Source: Muscardinus avellanarius
Lineage: Eukaryota; Chordata; Mammalia; Rodentia; Gliridae
Direction: 5' to 3'
Assembly (NCBI GenBank): GCA_963383645.1
Contig: OY726561.1
Span: forward strand, 30,546,826-30,610,825
DNA length: 64,000 nucleotides
The notes beneath the pieces were generated by a model, which saw only the letters and a list, made by a program, of their open reading frames with translations, made no database searches and was not told where the DNA came from. Position numbers and translations under genes: made by a program. Shown piece by piece: positions 1 through 10,980 of this stretch (positions within the stretch are counted from its first letter, which is position 1; each line of letters opens with the position of its first letter).

Positions 1-506
1 AGAGAAGTGATCGCACTGTAGTTTTGACTTGGATTTTCATCTTTAGTGATGTTGAACATTTGTACACAAACCTTTTGGCTGTTTGTATGTATTCTTTTGA
101 AAAATTCTATTTAGATTTATTATCTATGAGGTCATTTATAAACTTGCTATTAAACTTTTGAAGTTAAATATTGCATTAACTCTCTACCAGGGGTTTATAG
201 TTTGAAAAGATTTTCCATTCTGAAGATTGTCTGTGCATTCTGTTGATTTCTTTCTTCTGCAAAAGCATTTAAATTTGATGCAATCTCATTTGTCTATTTT
301 ATTTTCTATGTTTTGAAGATCTTATCCAAAAATTTATTGCCCATTCCAATATTATGAAGGATTTCCTCTAAGTTTGCTAGTGGTTTCATAATTAAGGTTT
401 TATTTTTATATCTTTAGGCCAATTTGAGTTATATTTTGTAACTGGAAAGAGAAAATGGTCTAGTTTCTTTTACATTTGGAAATCCAATTTTTCCTGCAGC
501 ATTTGC

Positions 507-508
<2 letters not shown>

Positions 509-550
<42 letters not shown>
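509..550. repeat. (TG)n microsatellite
   Basis: About 21 nearly perfect TG units inside the minus-strand L1 fragment. Confidence 0.95.
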
Positions 551-551
<1 letters not shown>

Positions 552-863
552 TGTTTGTGTATGGTTTTCCACAATCTTAAGGTAATTTTATCTACATTTG
601 TAATAAATTCCATTGGTGTTTTAAGAGATTGTATTGAACTTGTGGATCACTTTGGGTAGTTTAGACATTTTAATACTAATGTTTCTAATCCATAGGTAGA
701 GAAAATATTCTTGGTGGTTCCTGTTTTCCAGTTTTTAGTGTTTTATAGTTTTCATTATAGATCTTTTCTACCTCTTAAATTTATTCTTAAGATTTTTATT
801 TTTGTGATTACTATGAATGAGATTGCTTTTTATATTTTAATTTCAGATAATTAGCATTTTTAT

Positions 864-1062
864 GTGGGTCTGGGGATGGAACCCAGAGGCATTTGACCTC
901 CGAGCTACATCCCCTGCCCTATTTTTATTCTTTATTTTGAAACAGGGTCTCACTAAGTTGCAGAGGGCCTCATTAAGTAGCTGAGGGTGTCTGCGAACTG
1001 CCATCTTCCGGTCTCAGCCTCCTGAATGCTGGGATTACAAGAGTGACCTACCACACCTGGCT
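864..1062 (-). mobile_element. B1-dID SINE, long form, inserted in L1
   Basis: The plus strand reads from the right arm (GTCTGGGGATGGAACCCAG) to the left-arm head complement (ccaccacacctggct). Target duplication gataattagc lies at 846-855 and 1063-1072, and the L1 continues on either side. Confidence 0.9.
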
Positions 1063-1499
1063 GATAATTAGCTTTTGACATTTATCAGTGGTACTAAATT
1101 TTGTGAGCTGACATTGTATATAAAAGTTCTTAAATTTGTTCATTATAATAGTTAAATGGTAGAGGCTTTAAAGTTTTCTACATACAGGTTATCCCATCTG
1201 CATTGTCAGTTTGACTTTTGTCTTCCCAATTTGGAAGACATAATTCTTTCCCATGTCTGATTAATATGGCTAGGACTTCCAAAAACATGTTCAATAAAAA
1301 TGATGAAAATGGTCACCTCAAACCTGTGGTTACCCAGAGGCTTACAAAAAGCATTTTTGATCATAATTATTTTGAAGTGATAGCAACAGAGCATGATCAT
1401 AAAAATAAATGAAATAAAAATTCACTGTCCTTGCACCACATTACTCCAATATGGATTTTTGTCATATTTTATATCTTAATGTATTACCTTTCTCGTACT

Positions 1500-2590
1500 A
1501 ATGTAGTTATTTTAAATATTGTATTTACTCTTCACATACTTATGAATATTTTATGTACCATTTTGGCAATATTAGAGCATACTTGAATTTATTTTTTACC
1601 AGCAAGTTTAATACCTTACATAGTTTCTTCTTATTCATTAATGTATTTCACAAAGTCTCTTTAGCATATTTTATAGACAGGTCTGGTGGAACTGTTTTCT
1701 GGAATGAATTTTCTAGTATTTCTTTTTTTTTTTTTTTTTTTTTTTTTTGATACCAGGGGCATTCTACTGGGGTTACTGGAAACCCTTCTACCTCTGGGCT
1801 ATACTCCCAAACCTATCTTATATTTTTATTTGGGAACAGGGTCTCTTAAGCCAGTGAGGCTGACTTTGAATTTACATAATCCTCCTGTCTCCACCTCCCA
1901 AGCAGGGGGATTACAAATATGAGCCACCACGCCAGACCCCAGTCCTATTTTTTTATTTTTTATTTTGAAACAGGGTCTCACCGAGTTGCAGAGGGCCTAA
2001 GTAGCTGAGGCTGTCTGCGAACCACCATCCTCCTGTCTCAGTCTCCCAAATGCTGGGATTATAGGCATGTGCCACCATACCCAGCTTCTAGTCTTTATTT
2101 CTAAAAGATTATTTCTGGATTATTTTTCCTGAACACCATAAACATAGTTTTCTTGACTGTAAAATTTTTGCTAAGAAGTCTGCTGTCTTACAAATTTAGA
2201 CTCTCCCATATATTTATTTTGTCTTTCAGTCTTTAGAATCATTTCATATTGCTTTGAGAAATGTATTATAAGATATGTTTGGGTAGACTTGGTTGAGCTA
2301 CATTGGACTAGTGACCTTTGACTTTCCTACATCTGAATATTGTAGCCTTCTCTAGGTTTGGAAAGTTTCTCTCTGAAAAAGTTTTATATCCATTTTTCCT
2401 TCTAAAGTCCTTCTTGATCTCTAATCTATGTCATTTTAATGTTATTTCAAATATCCTGTGAAATTTATTCAGTCTTTTCTTTGTGTATTTTCAACTAGTC
2501 TGATAAGCTCATTATTTCTTCTGTTTGATCTATTGTCCTATTGTGATGCTTTCTACCAGATTGTACCTAGATGGCCATAAGTAGAAAGAT
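1500..2590 (-). mobile_element. Possible antisense 5' region of an old L1 (L1M-like)
   Basis: Outside the SINE pair at 1721-2086, stretches such as 'tgctaagaagtctgctgtctta' (near 2168), 'gtctttcagtctttagaatc' (near 2221) and 'ctaggtttggaaagtttctct' (near 2352) resemble the antisense of the 5' part of old mammalian L1M elements. The match is by eye and diverged. It may be the 5' continuation of the L1 at 1-1330. Nothing recognisable follows at 2590-3125. Confidence 0.4.
1721..2086 (-). mobile_element. Two B1-dID SINEs, one nested in the linker of the other
   Basis: The outer long-form copy occupies 1721-1767 (right arm) and 1938-2086 (left arm). A short-form copy (about 1768-1937, with ggtctcttaagccagtgagg) separates its two arms. 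The outer pair is flanked by ttctagtatttc (from 1711) and ttctagtcttta (from 2087), a plausible target duplication. The inner copy lacks its own T-run, so the join may be recombinational rather than a clean insertion. Confidence 0.8.
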
Positions 2591-3125
2591 TTCGATGGCT
2601 TGTTACATCATCTTATGAGTGATCCCTTTGGTTTTTATTTTTTTATTGTTGCTTAAGATCACAATGATAAAAACAATCTAAATTAGTAATAGAAAAGTTA
2701 ATCCAGGATGCTTCTATAGTAATTACTGGGAATCAAATTTAAAGATTCAAGAAAGTTTTTGAGATAGCTAGTGGAGCTACTAAATAAGAAAAAATGAAAG
2801 CAGTTGTGATCATGTAACTGTGAGGATCACTGGATTTTGCTAGTTGCTTCTGTATAATCTATCTTGTCTACGTACATAAAGTTTCCATATTGTTAACATA
2901 ATAATATAAAATAATTAGTCATATTATTGAAGTGCCTATTGAAGTGTCAAAGGATATGTTTGCTTAATCACCTGAAATTAGAATTGATTTTATATTTTTT
3001 GACCCATCTCAAAATATTCACAAGGGCCTAGAACTTCTGAAATATCTTGGTATTCTTGACTGCTTAAACAAGAAAATCATCAGGTTTCAAATTAGGCAAA
3101 AATTAGATTGTAAAAACATGTAATT
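2590..3125. other. Unclassified AT-rich stretch
   Basis: No open frame of note, no recognised repeat and no strong site seen. Confidence 0.5.
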
Positions 3126-4905
3126 TATAAAATCTAATATTGAACACTTTTGGCCATTTTCATTTATTTTATAAAGTGTCTTTTTAGTTTAATTGCCAAT
3201 TGATGGGTTGTTTTTTATTGTCTTTTACATAATTTGTATATTCTAGATGTTAGTCCTTCATCAGAAGTAACTATCAAAGATCTCTTATTCAATAGGCTTT
3301 CTCTTTATACTCTTGATTTTTTAGAATTTTAGTTAAATGTCATTCCATTTATTTTAATTTACTGAGCTTTGTGAGTCTTAATGAGGAAGTTTCTACCTGT
3401 GCCTATATGTCAGAGTATTGGTTCTATGTCCTTTTCCAATAGCTCTGTAGCATAATTTCAAGTCAGAAATTTGCCTCCAGAATGGCTTATTGCTAAAAAT
3501 AACTGGTTTTTCTGGATCTTGTGTTTCTAGATATAAATGTTAGAGATGATTTTTCTGGGCTATCTGAGATTTATTTTCATATTCTAATATCATCTTTGAT
3601 ATTTTTCTTTAGTGTTTTATAATTGTAGAGGTATTTTACCACTTTGGTTAGATTATTCTATTGGGGTTTTTTTTGAGCTTATTGTAAATGGAATTGATTT
3701 CTGATTTATCAGTGGCTTCATAGTTAGGATATAGAAAAGCTACTGATTTTTTTTTTTTTTTAGATTGAATTTGTATCCCACTACTTTGCTGAATTTGTTA
3801 AACAACTTCTGATGTGTTTTGACTCTCTTGAATATAGGATCATGTTATTTATAAATAGAAATAATTCAGTTTTTTCCTATTTAAATTACTTTGATATTCT
3901 TCTCTTGTCCTATTGCTCTGGCAAGAGTCTAGAGGACTACAGTAAAGAGGAATGGTAACAGTGGCCATTGTCTTGTTCCTGATTTTAATTTAAAGTTTTT
4001 TTTTTTCAATATGGTGTTGGAGTGCATGGGAGGTTGAGATCAGGTGTTGCAGGTTTGTAGCCATCCCCAGATATTTAGTGATGTCATCCATAACTTAGAC
4101 TCCGTTTTAAAACACAGAATAAAAAATTGGGCTGAGAGTATAGCTTGGAAGTACAATGCCCTTACTTCAATCATAAGCTCTGAAAAATAAATATTGTTAG
4201 ATTTGGATTTTTTGTATATACTAAATGAGGTTGAGGTAAGTACTTTTATAAAGTGTGTGTTTTTTTAATATAAATGGGTGTTAGATTTTGTCAAATGATT
4301 TTTCAGCATATATTGAGTTGATTGTGTGATTTTTTTTTTTCCATTTCTGGTGAAAAACATGTATTAATTTGCATATGTTGAACCAAGCTTGCATTCCTGA
4401 AATGAAACCAGCTGGTCATGACATACAATTTTCTTGATATGATTTTGAAAGCACATCTCCTATAAAGTATTTGGTTTAATTCTTCTGTAAAATTTTTGTA
4501 GAATCCAACTGGGAATCCATCTGGACCTGGGCATTTTCTTGATGGAAGAAATTTGATTGTCATTTCTATTTCTATGGTTGCTTTGGTTGGTTTAAGTTGT
4601 CTTTATTCAAGCAGATACAGATATTATTGGTTTAATTTAGGTAGGCTCTATGTGTCTAAAAATATGTTGATTTGTTTTCCAGTTTATGGGAATTATACAT
4701 TTTCAAAATACTTTGATAATCCTCTGGATTTCCTAGCCTCCATGGTGAGGCCTCCTTTTTTATTTCTGATATTAAAAACTTGGATTGCTTCTCTATTTTT
4801 GTTAGATTGGTTAATTTTTTATCAATCTTGTTAATCCTTTCAAAGAGCTAGTTTTTAGTTTTGTTGATCTTTTTATTACTTCCATTATAGTCCAATATCA
4901 TACTT
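3126..4905 (-). mobile_element. L1 ORF2 fragment, reverse-transcriptase region
   Basis: Minus-strand LINE-1 ORF2 from near its 3' end (3126) to the thumb and finger regions of the reverse transcriptase (about 4900). Translation of the complement at 4500-4560 gives the family motif CPGPDGFPVGFYKNFTEEL, the L1 PGPDGF block. Downstream blocks are frameshifted. A decayed SINE sits at about 4008-4203. Divergence is high, so this is an old copy. Confidence 0.85.
4008..4203 (+). mobile_element. Decayed B1-dID SINE in the L1
   Basis: The right arm is visible as 'gggctgagagtatagcttgg' at about 4130. The left arm is very diverged ('ggaggttgagatcaggtgtt'). It interrupts the antisense L1 text, which resumes near 4205. 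Confidence 0.55.
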
Positions 4906-5188
4906 TTCCCAGAACCTGATCAAGTTGGTAAATATTTCATGTGAGCTGGAGATGTAAAGTAACATATTTTGATTCTGACAAATTGCTTTATGTTTAAGTT
5001 GGACAGACTTTTGAGTTACCCCATTTATTCCTCTTCTGGTCTTTTGTTTTCTGTTTAAAGGCAAGGGGGAAAAGGCAATAAGAGTGGCTTTCCTATATTA
5101 TATCTATGGTTCAGAATTACTAAACACTACATATTTATTAAACATATACTGCCAAGACAGCACCTAAGATATATATACATATATATAA
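4906..5188. other. Unclassified stretch
   Basis: AT-rich; no repeat or gene recognised. Confidence 0.4.
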
Positions 5189-5189
5189 T

Positions 5190-5639
5190 TTTTTTTGGCG
5201 GGTCTGGGGATGGAACCTAGGGACATTTGACCTCTGAGCTATACCCCTGCTTTACTTTATTATTTATTTATTTATTTTATTTATTTTTTTGCGGGTCTGG
5301 GGATGGAACCTAGGGGCATTTGACCTCCAAGCCACATCCCCTGCCCTAATTTTTTATTCTTTATTTTGAAACAGGGTCTCACTATGTTGTGGAGGGCCTC
5401 ACTAAGTAACTGAGGCTGTCCGTGAACAGCGATCCTCCAGTTTCAGCCTCCTGAATGCTGGGATTACAAGCGTGCGCCACCACACTCGGCTTTTATATTC
5501 TTTACTTTTGAAACTGGTCTCACTAAGTTGCAGAGGGCCTCACTAAGTAGGTGAGGCTGTCTGCAAACCACAATTCTCTGGTCTTAGCCTCCCAAATCCT
5601 GAATGCAGGGATTACAAGTGTGTGCCACTACACCCAGCT
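5190..5639 (-). mobile_element. Nested pair of long-form B1-dID SINEs
   Basis: The outer right arm (5190-5250) and outer left arm (5491-5639) are separated by a complete second copy (about 5283-5490) and a (TTTA)n stretch. Insertion was again at the A-rich linker between the arms. Both copies are long-form (ctcactaagt...ctgaggctgt). Confidence 0.85.
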
Positions 5640-5696
5640 GTAATTATATTTTGAAAGTTCATAATATTTTATAACTTTTCTTACAGTTGTGGTTAT

Positions 5697-5967
5697 TAGC
5701 TCTAAATATTTTATTTTATTTTATTTTATTTTATTTTATTTTATTTTATTTTATGCTACTGAGGGTGGAACCCAGGAACTTTTTAACCTCTGGACTATAC
5801 TCCCAGACCTATTTTTCATATTTGGAAACAGGGTCTCACTAAGTTGTTGAGATCCTCACTACATAGCTGAGCCTGGCTTCAAAACTGTGCAATCCTCCTG
5901 TTTCAGCCTCCCAAGCACTGGGATTATAAGCATGCGCCAGCACGCCTGGGTAGCTCTCAATATTTTA
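5697..5967 (-). mobile_element. B1-dID SINE with (TTTTA)n tail
   Basis: Target duplication tagctctaaatatttta (5697-5713) and tagctctcaatatttta (5951-5967) with one mismatch. The tail has become a pentanucleotide repeat (5708-5754). The right arm reads 'tgctactgagggtggaaccc'. Confidence 0.9.
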
Positions 5968-6970
5968 TATACACTACTAGCCACTAATTCTTTTTAGTAG
6001 TATCCTTTCTCAGGGGTTTTCTCCAACCCAATTGAACTAATAAATATCCCTTTATCATGACTTCTTTCATATTCAAATTCTCTTTACCTGAAAATTTAGT
6101 TTATCCCTTCTATCACAATCATCTCACCCCATAATTTATTTATTCATAATTTTATTCTTCTGGCACAACTCCAGAATAATAAAAATGTCAACATTGTTTA
6201 GGAATTTTTTTTAATATTTTCAATCCAATTTAGGTAATCATCAATTTCCTTAGATGTACTACTGCATTGATCTGAAAATAAATTTCTAGGCAAGGTCCAA
6301 GAATTTGTCTTTTTGTTCACAATTCCTAAGGTAGAGTGTAGGACAAAACCACATTTAGGAACCCATAAATGTTCAGAATATACACAATCTTGATAAGTTG
6401 GAAGTTGGTGGACTTGGAATTTATTTGTGGAAGAAAATAAAGGCCTTGTGCCTGATAAATACTATCTGAAGAACCGACAAGTATAGTTAGAGTAAAAACT
6501 AGGCATATTTGCTTAGATGTGAAGAAGTTCTGAGAGAAATAACTGAAGATATATCTTTGAAAATGGATGGGTGACAGTGACCATCTTTATAATACTATAG
6601 CCACTATAGTATCTTTATAATACTTTATAATACTATAGCTACCATCATATTTTTTTTTAGAAGACAGTCAGGAAACTATACTGAGGGAGTGGGAGTTGTC
6701 ATATGATAAACAGATTGTGATTAAGTGCAAGAATAGGTAAGAGGCTCCTGGCTCTTGGATGATGGACTGAGAGAGAGACAGGGTTGATGTTAGTCTTCAA
6801 AGGAAACATTTGTATCAGGAAGGACAATTAAATCCGAAGTGTGGTGAAGGTTGACTAAGTAACCACATCAGAGTGTGAACTTGGAACCCCCTAAAGGAAC
6901 GTGTAACTTCCACTCAGCTCTACAGAAATTTAGATTTTAATATCTTAAAGTTGGCATTTTACTTTTTGTC
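5968..6970. other. Unclassified stretch
   Basis: No recognised element. A short local repeat is present at 6588-6650 ('tataatactatagc' twice). No convincing gene signal. Confidence 0.45.
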
Positions 6971-6971
6971 G

Positions 6972-7362
6972 AGGTGACCTAAGTGAGGGGAATTGGAGGG
7001 GTCAAAAGGAAAATTTTCTAATGTGAATGATGTGTATTAATATATCACAGTAAATAATTAAGCCAAACATGAGAAGGAGGGAGGGGGAGGAAATTTGGAG
7101 GGAATTGGTGAATTACTGATGTGAGGCATGTACCCCATTAAAATGTATGACTACATCTGGGCGTGGTGGTGCACACTTGTAATCCCTATGCTTGGGAGGC
7201 TGAGACAGGATCACACAGGTTCTAAGCCAGCCTTGCTGGCTTAAGAGACCCTGTTTCCAAATAAAATATAAAATAGGTCTGGGAGTATACCCTGGAGGTA
7301 GGTTTCCATTCCCAGTACCACAAAAAAAAAATGTATGACTACAATGTACTAAAATAAAATGG
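6972..7362 (+). mobile_element. 5'-truncated L1 3' UTR split by a SINE
   Basis: This matches the 3' UTR of the better-preserved L1 at 38820-39055: 'taagccaaacatgagaagga' (7060) and 'accccattaaaatgtatgac' (7132), then after the SINE 'atgtatgactacaatgtact'. Only the last 200 bp or so of the L1 remains. Confidence 0.8.
7156..7330 (+). mobile_element. B1-dID SINE, short form, in L1 3' UTR
   Basis: Exact target duplication atgtatgactaca at 7143-7155 and 7331-7343. Head 'tctgggcgtggtggtgcaca', linker 'aaataaaatataaaataggtctggg', tail A9. Confidence 0.95.
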
Positions 7363-7369
7363 CATTTGA

Positions 7370-7625
7370 TATTGTAAGATTCCACCTACATGAAATACTT
7401 AGTTAAAATCCTAGATGCCAAAAGTAGAATAGTTACCATGCAAGGGGAGATTGAGAAGACATTTGTTTAGCAGGTATGGGGGTTTGGTTACATACGGTGA
7501 AAAGTATTATAAAGATGGATGGCAAAGGCTACACAACCTTGAGTATTTAGTAACACTGAACTGAACACTTAAAGTAGTTAAGATGGAAAATTTCATATCA
7601 TACGCACTGGGACACAAATTTTAAA
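7370..7625 (+). mobile_element. Old L1 3' UTR (L1M type)
   Basis: The text 'gattccacctacatgaaata', 'agatggatggcaaaggctac' and 'actgaactgaacacttaaag' followed by 'gttaagatggaaaatttcat' is the classic 3' UTR of old mammalian L1 elements, sense orientation. It abuts the younger L1 end at 7362. Confidence 0.75.
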
Positions 7626-8183
7626 ATTTGAATTTGTGACATAAGCAATTTCATAAAATATCTGTATGTATCTACTCAGCTGTGGGCAGACATTTCTGAT
7701 AGTCTGACTGTAGGTTAATTGCTTCTCAAAAATATAAAATAATTGATCTGATAAGGTAAAGTAGTGAATATAATTACATCAACCAGACAGTGATATTATA
7801 ATCATAACCATTATCTACATTTAACACAATTTACATTTATAACCCTTTAAGAGAAAGCACTTAATAGTTATTATTGCTTAATACTATTTTCCCCTCACCA
7901 CATTCGTATTTTCTGTCTCTGACTTTAGAATATGTCTTTTATAACCCTCTTCAATTATCTTTTTGCCAAAATTTTTAAAGTTTCAGTCTCCAAGAAAATA
8001 TTTGACAAGCCTCAGCAGTTTCCAGTCACTGATTTATCAGTGTCCTCAGGGACTTTCCCTTCCCCTTCTCATTTAACATAGCTTTCAAATACCTTTACAG
8101 TAAAATGGAGTTGTTTATATGGTTTTGTATTTCTTCCTGTTGCCTTATGAACATTTATCCATATTGGCATTGATTTTTATTTG
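7626..8183. other. Unclassified stretch before the LTR
   Basis: AT-rich single-copy-looking DNA; nothing recognised. Confidence 0.4.
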
Positions 8184-8189
8184 GGCATA

Positions 8190-8669
8190 TGTTGGGAGCC
8201 ATTAAGGCCTTCCCCTAGATTGGTGTCTCTGACTCAGCTGATTGTCCTTCGCCCAGAGTCAACAAGGTTTGGGTTATGGAAAGTTCAAAGAGGTCTGAGA
8301 GGATCAGGTGGTGATGACATGAGGGTACTGATAGGCCTATCTGTAATATGTGTTTTGTATTGTATTCTGGTGGTGGTAGCATGAGAATGTTGATTGACCT
8401 GTAGCTGTGTATAAATACCTCTGGAAAAACAAAGGTTGGCGTCGGCACAATAAAGACGAGATTGACCCAGAAGCTGCATTGGCCAGGAGTGTCCGCGCGA
8501 TAGAGAATACTGACCCAGGCATAGTCGTTGACCCGTAGGAAATATTGACCCACGAACAGGGGTCAACCAGAAGAGATAGTAGGCTGGCGGCTCCCCCACA
8601 TTAGGGTTAAAAACTATTCATCCTCACGCCTCACTTCAGAACCCCTACTCTTGCCGGCTGGCTCTGGCA
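8190..8669 (+). mobile_element. Solo LTR of a class II (ERVK/IAP-like) endogenous retrovirus
   Basis: Starts TGTTGGGAGCC, as intracisternal A-particle type LTRs do, and ends CTCTGGCA (480 bp). A perfect 6-bp target duplication GGCATA flanks it at 8184-8189 and 8670-8675; 6 bp is the class II length. A TATA box (TATAAATA, 8410-8417) and a polyadenylation signal (AATAAA, 8449-8454) sit in the expected U3/R order. GC and CpG content are clearly above the surroundings. No internal viral sequence or second LTR is adjacent, so it is a recombined solo LTR. Open frames here are incidental. Confidence 0.85.
8410..8454 (+). promoter_or_regulatory. LTR TATA box and polyadenylation signal
   Basis: TATAAATA at 8410-8417 and AATAAA at 8449-8454, 31 bp apart, define a very short R region. 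Whether the promoter is active cannot be read from sequence. Confidence 0.65.
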
Positions 8670-8699
8670 GGCATAAACTACTTGAGGTGAAGAAAATTG

Positions 8700-8905
8700 T
8701 AAAAGATGAATACTGTTGAGTTAGGTACTGTTCTAAATTTTCTACAAGGAGAAATTAATGACAAGAAGCTCCTAAGAAAAACACAAATTAATGCAAATAA
8801 GAAACTATGACACAGAGAGGTAATGGAACTTTCCCAAGATCACACAGAAAATAAGGAGGTGAGCTAGATTTGGAATTCAGGCTCTTTTCCCCAGAGTCTT
8901 TGCTT
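8700..8905 (-). mobile_element. MIR SINE remnant
   Basis: 'gacacagagaggtaatggaa', 'cccaagatcacacag' and 'tttggaattcaggctc' is the reverse complement of the MIR core and tRNA-related head. Confidence 0.8.
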
Positions 8906-8939
8906 TCCTAAATTATAAGCAATGAAACTATGACATCAG

Positions 8940-9045
8940 ACCCCAACTATGCCACTGATTATGTGACTTTCGTTCTTTGTACAATAAAGTTATTATATAT
9001 CTTATAGATTTAAGAATTGCATGAAATGACACCTATAAAAGCTTA
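8940..9045 (+). mobile_element. Possible second MIR remnant
   Basis: 'ccactgattatgtgactttc' and the following 'taagaattgcatgaaatgac' fit a decayed sense MIR. Weak. Confidence 0.4.
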
Positions 9046-9594
9046 CAAAAAAAAAACACCCTGGAAGATAGCTCTTATTTTATCAATAACTTACTGCTTT
9101 ATAAACAGTTTGCCAGTGTTATGAATGCTTGTTAAATGAGTTTTGGCTCAATGAATAACTTAAATGTTAATGCTTAGTAGAATGTTCAATATATTATTGA
9201 TGTAATAATAATTGGTTAATATTTAGTTTGCTTTTCAAAGATTTCTTCTAGTTAGCTAGAGAAATTTTATGCCTCTTTGATCATATATGCATTTCATAAG
9301 ATTGGAAGGATTCTTAGAGGCATCATATATGTATATATGTGTATATATATAATTAGTAAACACAATTGTGTCATGCAGGCTTTGTTGATGGTACAGTGGC
9401 TTAATGTTAATTTTTATTTTTGTGTGGTGGTTCTTTTGTTAAGACATATTTGGAACAGAGCTTGCTATGTATAAGAGGCTTTCATAATTACAAATTTTAT
9501 TTTAATATATTTTTCACATATATAGCAGTTTATTTTCCCTAAATCATATGTGATTTTATTTTATTTTTATTTGGAAATTTTTTACTTAATTTTA
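9046..9594. other. Unclassified AT-rich stretch
   Basis: No recognised element; 9525-9600 is T-rich. Confidence 0.4.
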
Positions 9595-9599
9595 TTTTT

Positions 9600-10340
9600 T
9601 AATTTATTTTTATTTTTATGTGGAACTTACTGAAAATAGCATACATTCAGACTGTGTGCCCTCTCCCCCAGCTTCCCCTTCCCCTCTTCCCAACAATGAG
9701 TGTCCAGGTTAACTATACTATATTTACACTTTAACATATATTTGGATGTAGCTCCTCCGTTAAAATCAGCCGCCTTTCTCACTATCCTTCATTCCAACTC
9801 TGCTGAGGTTTCCCCTCCATTATCTGAAGTCCCTCTGGTATTCCTAATACTCCCTAGTTTGGGCATATTAGAGAAAACATATGTTCTTTCTTTTTCTGTG
9901 CTTGGCTGATCTCACTTAACGTTCTCCAAGTCTTTCCATCTTCTTGCAAATGACATGACTTTGTTCTTTATATTTGAGTAGAATTCCATTGTGTGTATTT
10001 CCCATAATTTTGCAATCCCATTCATCTGTTGATGGAGACCTATGCTGAGATTCCACCTAACCCTAATCAGAGAGGCAAGCATAAAGAAATCAAATAATGA
10101 CAAATGCTGGCAAGGATATGGGGAAAGAGGAAGTCTTGTACACTGTTGGTGGGAGTGCAAACTAGTTCAGTTGCTATGAAGATCAGTGTGGATATTCCTT
10201 AGAAAACTGGGAATAGATCCACCATATGATCTGGCTATAACACTCCTGGGTATTTTTCCAAAGGGGTTAGAATCAGAACTACAGTAACATATGCATACCC
10301 ATGTTCATAGCAGCACCATTTGTAATACCAAAATATGAAA
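9600..10340. mobile_element. L1 insertion with inverted 5' part (twin priming)
   Basis: The left part (about 9600-10037) is the minus-strand L1 3' UTR and ORF2 3' end, finishing at 'cccattcatctgttgatgg'. From about 10038 the strand flips: 'gattccacctaaccctaatc', 'gacaaatgctggcaaggata' and 'ttcatagcagcacc' read in the sense direction and come from the ORF2 segment just upstream of the left part. Two adjacent L1 segments in head-to-head orientation are the hallmark of twin priming during integration. Confidence 0.8.
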
Positions 10341-10970
10341 TGTATAGTGTTTTTAAAGTTATCTATCTTTTATCGTTTCATAATTGTGGCATTTGGAATC
10401 TCATAGAATGTCATTTGTTAAGTTTCTTGTAGTGTCACTAACATAGTATTGTTTCAAGTTTGTTCCGTCATTTAGACTTAATAGAAAATGGAATTTTTAT
10501 CAAGGTAATAAATGGCTCTCTTTAGGATTTGTTTGTGATTGGTATGACATGAATATCAAAGGGCAGTTAGCAATAAAACTTTATTATTGCACATATGAGA
10601 AAAAACAAACTATTTTTAACTTTTACATAAAAATAATTTAAAATTTTGCTAAAACCTAAAAGTAGCATGCTGGATCTGTGAATTCCTTGTATAGATTTAC
10701 AAATGACAGAAATTGATGGAATCTTCAGAGAAAATGTGGCTGAATAATTTTAATTTGTGCCCCTTCCAAACTTTGTGACGTTTTTAAAAAGTATCCTACT
10801 CTATCCATAATAATGCTGAGAATGACTATTGGATATAGGGCCTAGATGGTTGGCTAGAAAGTTGGAATTGTATTTGTCACAGATGAACTTCAAAGGAAGA
10901 GGATTTACAAGCGTGTGCTAAATTCAATTCAAATGCCAAATCAAAAAAATGAACTTTCTGTTTTTCACAT
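10341..10970. other. Unclassified stretch
   Basis: AT-rich, no repeat or exon recognised. Confidence 0.4.
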
Positions 10971-10980
10971 GGGCACTACT

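Larger units (their letters stand above)
1..1330 (-). mobile_element. Old L1 ORF2 fragment (reverse orientation)
   Basis: Read on the minus strand this is the 3' half of LINE-1 ORF2. The plus strand shows the familiar antisense landmarks in order: the 'tttgatgcaatctcatttgtc' type stretch near 276, 'gatcttatccaaaaatttattgcc' near 318, 'attgtattgaacttgtggatcac' near 628, and the degenerate antisense of the reverse-transcriptase FADD region near 1190-1206. The frame is full of stops and shifts. A TG microsatellite (509-550) and a SINE (864-1062) interrupt it. The left end continues beyond the window. Confidence 0.8.

Noticed and set aside
8181..8599. Several overlapping frames of 60-112 codons
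   Set aside because: All lie inside the solo LTR and lack any protein family motif.
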